DNA from: Candidatus Villigracilis saccharophilus
Lineage (GTDB): Bacteria; Chloroflexota; Anaerolineae; Anaerolineales; Villigracilaceae
Reading direction: 5' to 3'
NCBI GenBank assembly: GCA_016709305.1
Contig: JADJNA010000040.1
Coordinates: 1-14,264, forward strand
Length of the DNA stretch: 14,264 nt
In this document: positions 1 through 6,900 of the stretch, piece by piece
How the letters are laid out: the number at the start of each line of letters is the position of its first letter
Numbering within the stretch: position 1 is the stretch's first letter
Notes under the pieces: generated by a model
The model's database searches: none
Told to the model about the DNA's origin: nothing
Seen by the model: the letters and a program-made list of their open reading frames with translations, nothing else
Program-made: the position numbers and the translations under genes

Positions 1-1139
1 GGTATCAGCCACGCGGGTACATTCATCTCTGCTATTTTGCGTGTGTTCAAAGCTGAATTCCGCCGCCCGTTCACCCGCGCCGCTGAATTGATGACCACCT
101 TCGGTTTGGTGCAGGCTGGCTTTAGCGTCTTCATGCACATGGGCCGTGTCTGGCTTGCTTATTGGCTTATGCCATATGCAAATCAGCGCATGCTGTGGCC
201 CAACCTGCATTCCCCGCTCACATGGGACTTGCTGGCGATCACAACCTATCTGCTTTCATCCACCATGTATTTGTTCCTGCCGTTGATTCCTGATCTCGCC
301 ATGGCGCGTGACCGTTCCACTGGCTGGCGCAAGAGTTTCTATAAAACACTAGCGCTTGGTTTCCGCGGTACTGAAGGGGAGTGGGCGCACCTGCGTAATG
401 CGATGAACATCTTCGCATTCGCCATCATCCCGGTCATGTTCTCGGTTCACACCATCGTGTCCTGGGACTTTGCTGCCGCTACGCGCCCCGGCTGGAGCTC
501 AACTATTTTTGGCCCATACTTCATCGTTGGTGCATTGCATTCGGGCATGGGCGCAGCCGTGATCGTACTGGCCGTCGTGCGCAGCACGATGAAACACATG
601 AAATACTTCATCCGCGCCGAACACTTCGATGCCATCGGTAAACTTATGCTCATCATTTCGATGGCATGGGCGTACTTCTTCTTTAATGATTTTATGGTGC
701 AGTGGTACGGTGGAGATAAGTGGACGAAGCAGTTGTTGCATTTCCATGAAGGCGGTCCGCTGGGCTGGATGTGGTTCGCCATGCTGGTTTGTAACATAGT
801 CATTCCCTGGGCTATTTTGTGGAATCCAAAATGGCGCTCGACCCCATGGCTGGTTGGCTTTGTCGGCATTGCCATCAATGTTGGCATGTGGTTCGAACGC
901 TACATCATTATTCCCGTTTCTGCTACCATCAACCGCATGCCCTTTACCTGGCGTTTATATGAACCCGGCATTGAAGTCCCAATGGGTATTGGCACGGTGG
1001 CTTTTTCATCCTGCTCTACATGGCGGCTTCCAAGTTGATCCCGCTCATCCCTGTTTGGGAAGTGCAGGAAGGCCAGATGGCACACGAACTTAAGAAATTT
1101 GGACGCGAGACCGTTGTATCGGTCAGCGAATTGGAATAG
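1..1139 (+). CDS. actC: Alternative complex III subunit ActC (NrfD/PsrC-like membrane protein), 5'-partial and frameshifted
   Basis: Polytopic quinol-interacting membrane subunit of alternative complex III (ACIII), which oxidises quinol and passes electrons towards c-type cytochromes. The open frame runs in from position 1, so the true start lies upstream; the TTG at 37 is only an internal codon. Visible signs are the NrfD-like opening GISHAGTFISAILR, a run of hydrophobic helices (about eight), and the tail IPVWEVQEGQMAHELKKFGR followed by VSELE, which I recognise from ActC proteins. The tail is in a different frame: the first frame stops at 1036-1038, while the frame that reads GFFILLYMAASKLIPL continues to TAG at 1137-1139. 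One base is missing around 999-1006, either a G after GTG or a T in the T5 run. The next gene starts 9 nt after this restored stop, which supports 1139 as the natural end. Family assignment is strong. Whether the frameshift is biological or a sequencing error is open. Confidence 0.88.
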
Positions 1140-1148
1140 GTGATTCAT

Positions 1149-1679
1149 ATGGCTGACAATATCTCCCTGTTAGCGGTCTTTCCTGACCTTGGGCCTGCTG
1201 CAGATGCTCTCGACAAGCTCCGCTCTTTGGGTCTCTCCGACGATCATATGAACGTGATTTCCGGCATTCCTGCCACTGAAGCGATGCTCGGGCGTCCCAG
1301 TCAATGGACGAATGTTCCACGGTTGGCCGCTGGCGGATCGATCCTTGGGTTTTGCGCAGGTGCATTTTTGGTTTTCGTCTCGCCTTATCTGTACCCCGTT
1401 CCTATTCAGGTTGGTTCGCAGGCATTTGTCCCCGGCCCCCCCACAGTTGTTGTGTTGTTCGAGCTAACCATGCTCGGTATGCTGCTCTCAACCTTCCTTG
1501 GCGTATTTCTCGATAGTTATTTCCCCAACTACCGTCCAATGGAATATGTAAGGGAAGTCAGTGATGGAAAAATTGCCATCTTCTTTATCTGCCCCGAAGA
1601 GAGCAGGGAAAAATTCACCAAAGCCATGACCGCCCTCGGCGCGGAAAAGGTTGAGGTTGCGGAGGTTGAACACCTATGA
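1149..1679 (+). CDS. actD: Alternative complex III subunit ActD (DUF3341 family)
   Basis: Membrane subunit of alternative complex III, 176 aa, of the DUF3341 family. A soluble N-terminal part (residues 1-55, opening LLAVFPDLGPAADALDKLRSLG) is followed by two predicted membrane helices (about 58-80 and 96-120) and a second soluble part with the family-typical FPNYRPMEYV and a C-terminal ferredoxin-like tail. I chose ATG 1149 over the in-frame GTG at 1140 because AGGTGA at 1138-1143 makes a good ribosome binding site 5 nt before it. The stop overlaps the start of actE in ATGA (1676-1679), indicating translational coupling. Order actC-actD-actE is the standard one for this complex. ActD binds no haem or cluster; it is thought to be a structural subunit. 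Confidence 0.9.
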   Translation: MADNISLLAVFPDLGPAADALDKLRSLGLSDDHMNVISGIPATEAMLGRPSQWTNVPRLAAGGSILGFCAGAFLVFVSPYLYPVPIQVGSQAFVPGPPTVVVLFELTMLGMLLSTFLGVFLDSYFPNYRPMEYVREVSDGKIAIFFICPEESREKFTKAMTALGAEKVEVAEVEHL

Positions 1680-2230
1680 GATTGTTCAAACAACTCGTTG
1701 GCGTTTTTGCGGTTCTTGGCGTTGTCATCGGCGCGCTCGCGGTATTTGCTTTTGATGTGGTCAAAATTGACTGGATCGTCTTCATGGAAATCCAACCGTC
1801 TTTCGGTACGCAGGAACAGCCGCGCGCTGTGCCTGCGCGATCCATACCTGTGGAAGGCGCTGCCTACATCCCCGGTGCAGGCGCTCCTGTCAATCCAGTA
1901 GCTGCGGATGAGGTTTCCCTTTCCCGTGGTGGACAACTCTTCGCCACCCATTGTCAAATGTGCCATGGTGATGCAGGACTGGGCAATGGCCCTGTTTCTG
2001 CCTTTTTGGTCAAAAAGAAACCTGCGGACCTCAGCACCAAATCAGTTCAAAGCAAAAATGACGGCAGTCTTTTCTTGGTCATTTCCAATGGCGTCAATAA
2101 TCCCAATAATACACTTTTCCCCGAGGTTGAGTTTTCAGGTCAATGCCCTCCTTTGAATGAGAATTTCACTGTCCGTGAACGGTGGGATATTGTAAACTTT
2201 GTTCGCACGCTTAAAGCGGCGGGACAGTAG
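1676..2230 (+). CDS. actE: Alternative complex III subunit ActE, membrane-anchored monohaem cytochrome c
   Basis: Cytochrome c subunit of alternative complex III, 184 aa. An N-terminal hydrophobic segment (about 5-25) anchors it. The outward-facing domain has one CXXCH haem site, CQMCH at residues 93-97, within a class I cytochrome c fold (RGGQLFATHCQMCHGDAGLG). The C-terminal signature LNENFTVRERWDIVNFVRTL is typical of ActE and related caa3-type cytochromes. Just before it, where the family usually has an axial Met in an MPP context, this protein reads GQCPPL with Cys157. That implies either a changed haem ligand or two compensating one-base errors (an A lost, a C gained around 2140-2150). 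It starts inside the actD stop codon. The role would be to accept electrons from the iron-sulfur/haem chain of the complex and pass them to an oxidase or soluble cytochrome. Confidence 0.88.
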   Translation: MRLFKQLVGVFAVLGVVIGALAVFAFDVVKIDWIVFMEIQPSFGTQEQPRAVPARSIPVEGAAYIPGAGAPVNPVAADEVSLSRGGQLFATHCQMCHGDAGLGNGPVSAFLVKKKPADLSTKSVQSKNDGSLFLVISNGVNNPNNTLFPEVEFSGQCPPLNENFTVRERWDIVNFVRTLKAAGQ

Positions 2231-2235
2231 GGAGG
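2231..2235 (+). promoter_or_regulatory. Ribosome binding site of the monohaem protein gene
   Basis: GGAGG directly follows the actE stop codon and lies 7 nt before ATG 2243, fixing that start and placing the gene in the same operon. Confidence 0.75.
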
Positions 2236-2242
2236 TCCCAGC

Positions 2243-2881
2243 ATGAATGATGATGTTCGAAAAACGATCTATGCAACATTGATCATATTTATTTTTGGTG
2301 TACTTGTGTGGGTAAGCTTTATTTTTGTTAATGCGTGCGGATTTACCTTGACTTGTAAGCAGGGTAATCTCCTTGTTGAGCGTACGCCCATGCCCACGCT
2401 TGTACCAGCGACATTCCCTGTTGTGCAGCCAGGGAATAGTGTTGCAGTTGGCGCAGGTCAATGTCGCGTTGCTGCAACTGATCTGCTTGGTGCCTGGGTG
2501 GCATCCGGCGCTTCTGAAACTGAAGCATTCGAGTTCACTGATATTAACTCTCTGAATTGCGAAGCTACATTTACAGATGTCAAACCGCTTTTTGTGGATG
2601 CCAACCTTTGGTATGCTGGATCGCGATCCTGTGTTTCCTGTCATTTTACGGATCTGACGACCGCTGCCGCGCAATTGGATTTGAGTAATTACGCTGGTGT
2701 TACTTCCGGTTCGCGACGTGTAGATGCTGGATCTACGGGTAAGGATATCCTTGGCGGAGGCAATTGGGAATCATCTCTGCTACTTAACTTTATTTCCTCC
2801 AATCATGATGTGCCTGGGCATATCACATCAGTTCCAGAACTTGTGATCTTTGCAGGAACGCCTCTAACGCCTGTTCCATAA
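2243..2881 (+). CDS. Membrane-anchored monohaem c-type protein at the end of the ACIII operon
   Basis: A 212-aa protein I do not recognise by name. Residues 8-30 form a hydrophobic N-terminal segment ending in VNAC (Cys32), an imperfect lipobox, so it may be a lipoprotein or simply signal-anchored. A Pro/Thr-rich linker follows (48-62). One CXXCH motif, CVSCH at 130-134, is preceded by a WYAGSRSC segment resembling the haem-binding entry of planctomycete-type or cytochrome-like C domains. The C-terminal segment includes NHDVPGH (189-193 region), which could supply a distal His. It lies 12 nt after actE, has a good ribosome binding site, and is followed by the operon terminator. Its context suggests an accessory electron carrier or partner of alternative complex III. 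That role is inferred from position only. Confidence 0.75.
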   Translation: MNDDVRKTIYATLIIFIFGVLVWVSFIFVNACGFTLTCKQGNLLVERTPMPTLVPATFPVVQPGNSVAVGAGQCRVAATDLLGAWVASGASETEAFEFTDINSLNCEATFTDVKPLFVDANLWYAGSRSCVSCHFTDLTTAAAQLDLSNYAGVTSGSRRVDAGSTGKDILGGGNWESSLLLNFISSNHDVPGHITSVPELVIFAGTPLTPVP

Positions 2882-2892
2882 ATTGTAAAAGC

Positions 2893-2927
2893 AAAAGGGA
2901 TCCATTCATTTGAATGGGTCCCTTTTT
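2893..2927 (+). terminator. Intrinsic terminator of the ACIII operon
   Basis: A 16-bp stem (2893-2908 with 2911-2926) with a single T-G wobble closes on a very small loop and ends in a T run, 11 nt after the stop of the last operon gene. The A run on the 5' side would also make it work in the opposite direction. Confidence 0.88.
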
Positions 2928-3000
2928 GATTCCCACAATTGTGTGTTGGACGGGCGGGATCAGAAGAAGACTCCGTGACAGGGTGGGCAACCCTGGAATA

Positions 3001-3034
3001 AAAAAACGCCTCATACATTGAGGCGTTTTTTTTT
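3001..3034 (-). terminator. Intrinsic terminator downstream of tRNA-Ser
   Basis: Stem ACGCCTCA (3006-3013) and TGAGGCGT (3019-3026) with a 5-nt loop, flanked by an A run on one side and a T run on the other. Read on the minus strand it directly follows the tRNA 3' end and finishes in a U run. On the plus strand it could act as a backup terminator for the operon. Confidence 0.8.
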
Positions 3035-3123
3035 GGCGGAGAGGGCGGGATTCGAACCCGCGAACCTTTGTGGGTTACACGCTTTCCAAGCGTGCGCGCT
3101 AAGCCAGACTACGCGACCTCTCC
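3034..3123 (-). tRNA. tRNA-Ser(GGA)
   Basis: A complete type II tRNA, 90 nt with encoded CCA. The acceptor stem GGAGAGG pairs with CCTCTCC, with G as discriminator and CCA following. The anticodon stem CACGC/GCGTG holds the loop TTGGAAA, giving anticodon GGA (3085-3087), which reads UCC/UCU serine codons. The variable arm is long (AACC...GGTT), as expected for serine, and the T arm GCGGG-TTCGAAT-CCCGC is perfect. It has its own upstream -10 box and downstream terminator, so it is a single-gene unit. Confidence 0.97.
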
Positions 3124-3140
3124 GTTTTTTGGACGGGCAG

Positions 3141-3168
3141 ATTATACCATGTGTTTTTAAACATGGTA
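3141..3168 (-). promoter_or_regulatory. Candidate promoter of tRNA-Ser with overlapping inverted repeat
   Basis: On the minus strand a perfect TATAAT (3141-3146) lies 17 nt before the tRNA 5' end, the right distance for a tRNA promoter. An 8-bp inverted repeat, TACCATGT (3145-3152) and ACATGGTA (3161-3168), covers the spacer and touches the -10 box. No good -35 hexamer is visible. Confidence 0.6.
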
Positions 3169-3916
3169 GATGTGAGCTGGTTTATGAAATTTTATAAATA
3201 TCCCAGGCGGTCAAAATATTAATGAAAAACCCCTAATGGCACAGATCCAAAGGCAGCTTCACAGTTAAAAGTGGATGTTGGCAAATGAGCTAAATTTACC
3301 GCGAAGAGCGCGAAGTTTTATGAGATTTGCGGTTCAAATAGTGGATATTTATAAGACTCCATAATTAATTGTAGTCCCTGCCGGCCACAAAGATGTGCAT
3401 AAAGTGATACGCCCATGTTCTCGGAAAAAACGATGGTTAACCATTTGGTCTCGCTTATCAAGAGATCTTTTAGAACGCAAGCAAAGAATTTGGGGTGTTC
3501 CTTGCAAAACGGCAAGGTTGCTGTAATGTTCTTATCACGGAACGAGAGAGACGTTCATGTTATTTTAATACAACTAATATTAGTAAGAATATCGATAAGT
3601 TTAAGGTTGACATACTTGAATGAATAGTCTTGCACTGCAGGTGGTAGTCGGGAAACAAAAACATGTTTTCTAATCCTGTATTTGCATGAACGAAGGGAAA
3701 ATTGCGGAAAATCAAAACCGGTGACCACATTATGCAGATTTTATTTGTCATTTATTGCATCATTGCAATTACATTGTAATTGGTAACTTTTGCAGAAGAT
3801 TAACGACTGCCAACTAACAGGATTGTTCAGGTTTTTATTTATAGAATGGTTGAATGAAATCAAGTAGCGCAGGTAGGCATATTTTGGATCAGAACATTTT
3901 TTTCGGCAGGCGCGGT
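3169..3916. other. AT-rich intergenic region without a convincing gene
   Basis: About 750 nt between the tRNA promoter and the cytochrome leader. Short open frames exist on both strands (for example 3318-3515 minus and 3415-3627 plus), but they lack ribosome binding sites and recognisable protein features. The stretch is clearly more AT-rich than the genes. It holds a degenerate 'cgcgaag' type repeat near 3299-3320 and several short perfect palindromes: ATGGTTAACCAT at 3433-3444, CTAATATTAG at 3574-3583, and a pair at 3755-3781. Confidence 0.6.
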
Positions 3917-3975
3917 AGCTCCCCATGCTTTGTGGCTAATTTGATAATATGCCACGTTTCTTGGGGGGGAGGGCT
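3917..3975 (+). promoter_or_regulatory. Possible leader hairpin sequestering the ribosome binding site of the giant cytochrome
   Basis: The strong Shine-Dalgarno tract GGGGAGGG before ATG 3979 can pair with an upstream CTCCCC (3919-3924 with 3966-3971, plus AG 3917-3918 with CT 3974-3975 across a 2-nt bulge). Nested inside is a second stem, GTGGC (3932-3936) with GCCAC (3951-3955). A -10-like GATAAT (3943-3948) also lies here, without a clear -35. If transcription starts there, the 5' arms would be excluded and no hairpin could form. The two readings are alternatives. Confidence 0.4.
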
Positions 3976-3978
3976 GTT

Positions 3979-6900
3979 ATGAAAACAATAATTCAAGGGT
4001 GGTTTGCTTCATTTTCAGGAGCTTTAGTTGCTGCTGTAACGCTCTTGGGGATCACAGGCGTGGCTTTTGCCAGCGGCGGTGCAATGTTCACCCCTGGAAG
4101 CCTCAGTGCCGCTACCGGTGCGCCTTTGGGCGGGATTGCCTCACACGCTGAGATACAACAGTGCAGTGCCTGTCATGCCGCCCCGTGGGATACGGATACC
4201 ATGGCAGATCGTTGTTTGGTCTGCCACACCGACATCACTGCCCAATTGCAGGATCCAACCAGCCTGCATAGTTTGGTCAGCTTTGGTGAAACAGATCTCA
4301 ATTGTCGTACATGTCATACTGAACATCATGGGCCGACAGCATCTTTGACTCGGATACCACCCGGCTGGGATCCGCATGAACAACTTGGATTTTCACTTAA
4401 AGCACACCGTCTGCGAATGGACGGTACTCCGTTTGAATGTAAAGACTGCCATGAAACTGGTTATAGCGGACCGTTCGACCAGGCGGTCTGCGCTAATTGT
4501 CATTTAAAGGTAGATCAGGTATTTGCTGAGGAACATATCCTGACTTTTTGGACTGATTGTCAGGCCTGTCATGACGGCGTTGACACTCACGGCTCAAGTT
4601 TTGACCATAATCAGGTTGCGTTTCAGCTTGTTGGCATCCACGCGCTGACAAAGTGTTCCCAGTGCCATGTAAACGCGCGTAATCTAAATGACCTGCAAGC
4701 CACCGCCCAGGATTGTTTTGCCTGTCATGCCCAGGATGATCAACATGAGGGCCGTTTTGGGACGAAGTGCGGAGTTTGTCATAGTCCTGAGGGCTGGGGT
4801 AAATCTGCTCAATTCGACCATGATCTCGCAAACTTTAAATTAAGAGGATTGCATCTTAAGGTAGCTTGCGCAAACTGCCATGTAAATAATGTTTATAAAG
4901 GCATCCCATCGGATTGCTTCGCCTGTCATGAAAAGGATGATAAGCATCTCGGTGCTTTGGGTCCCCAATGCGAATTATGCCATGTGGCTGAAGGATGGAA
5001 TAGAGCGGTCGATCATTCGAAATTTGCGTTCAAATTGGAAGGGAAACACTCAGCCGTCGCTTGCGAGACCTGCCATATCGACGCGCTCTTTATCGGCACG
5101 CCCATGGAGTGTGTCGCCTGTCATAAAAAGGATGATACACACGCGGGCAGGTTTGGCGATCAATGCGGGGACTGCCATACCCCGGAGAATTGGACATCCG
5201 CAACTTTTGATCACAACACGGTCTCATTCAAGCTCACTGCCCATCAAACCAAATCAGATGGATCTGCCTTCGTTTGCAAGGATTGCCATGTAAAAAATTA
5301 CGCGGCGCCTTTTGACCAGGCAACCTGCGCCAACTGTCACTTAAGCGTGGACCAGACATTTGCAGCAGAACATATCCTGACCTTTTGGACGAACTGCATG
5401 GCTTGTCATGATGGGATTGACTCACACGGATCAAACTTTAACCATAATCGGGTTCCGTTCAATTTGATTGGGAAGCACGCTCTGGCAGCCTGCTCCAACT
5501 GTCACCTCAATGACCGCACTATTGCGGATATGCAAGCCACTCCGCAGCAATGTTATACCTGTCATCAAAAAGATGATTTCCATAAAGGTCAGTTTGGACA
5601 GGATTGCGCAGCCTGTCATGCGCCCGATGGCTGGAAACCGGCTAATGTGGATCACTCCAAATTTGCATTCCATCTCGATGGAAAACACTCAGCGGTGCGT
5701 TGCGAAAATTGTCATAAGAACGGCGTTTTCAAAGGCACGCCCATGGACTGTGCTTCGTGCCACCTAAAGGATGATGCCCACTCCGGTCAACTTGGAACAA
5801 ATTGTGCCACCTGTCATACGCCAGATGGCTGGAAGCCCGCCAAAGTTGATCACTCGAAATTTGCCTTCAAGCTGGATGGCAAACATGCTGCCGCCGCCTG
5901 CGCGGATTGTCATAAGAATAATTTGTTCAAAGAGACGCCCACTGATTGTGCGGCCTGCCATCTGGGCGATGATGCTCACTCGGGCAGCCTTGGCACGCAA
6001 TGCGGAACCTGTCATAGCCCCAATGGCTGGAGTCCTGCTGTATTTGATCACAACACGGTCTCATTCAAACTCGCTGCGCATCAAACCAAATCGGATGGTA
6101 CATCATTTGCCTGTAAGGATTGCCATGTAAATGGATACGCCGCGCCCTTCGATCAAAATTCATGCGGCAATTGCCATTTACAAATTGATCAGACATTCTC
6201 CACGGAACACTTTCTCACATTTGGTACGGATTGCATGGCTTGTCACGACGGGGTGGAGACGCATGGTTCAAGTTTTGACCATAATAAAGTGCCATTCAAT
6301 CTGATCGGTAAACACGCTCCTTTAGCTTGTTCCAAATGCCACATAAATGCGCGCAAGTTCGCGGATCTGCAGGCGGCTCCTCAGGCGTGTATCTCCTGTC
6401 ACGCGGCGGATGACCATCATAACGGTCAGTTTGGAACTGATTGCGCGGCCTGCCATACCCCCGAAGGCTGGGAGAATGCAAAAGTAGATCATTCCCAATT
6501 CGCATTCCATCTGGATGGGAAGCACGCTACCGTGTCTTGCGAAAATTGCCATAAGAACGGCGTTTTCAAAGGCACACCTCAAGATTGCGCTTCCTGCCAT
6601 ACCAAAGATGATGCCCACCAGGGTCAGTTGGGTACGCAATGCGCAACTTGTCATACTCCCGAGGGCTGGAAACCCGCGAAGGTGGATCACTCCAAATTTG
6701 CATTCCATCTGGATGGGAAACATGCATCTGTGGCGTGCGCAAATTGTCATAAGGATAACCTGTTCAAAGGTACGCCGCAGGACTGCGCCTCCTGCCACGC
6801 CAAGGATGATGCGCATAAGGGCCAGCTTGGCACTCAATGCGCTGCCTGTCATTCACCAGAGGCTTGGAAGCCTGCCAGGGTCGACCACTCGAAATTCGCC

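Noticed and set aside
37..1038. TTG at 37 as the start and TGA at 1036 as the end of the first gene
   Set aside because: The frame is open from position 1 with conserved NrfD residues before the TTG, and the conserved ActC tail lies after the frameshift, up to 1139.
2946..3138. A 10-bp direct repeat TTGGACGGGC on both sides of tRNA-Ser (2946-2955 and 3129-3138) as attachment sites
   Set aside because: Too short, not part of the tRNA 3' end, and no integrase or foreign island lies between or beside the copies.
3318..3627. Short open frames on both strands in the gene-free region
   Set aside because: No ribosome binding site, no recognisable composition or domain, and they lie in AT-rich DNA rich in stops.
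3880..3978. Cyclic di-GMP (GEMM) riboswitch before the cytochrome, as seen before some multihaem cytochromes
   Set aside because: The conserved GCAAAG-type core and tetraloop receptor segments are not visible; only simple pairing with the ribosome binding site is supported.
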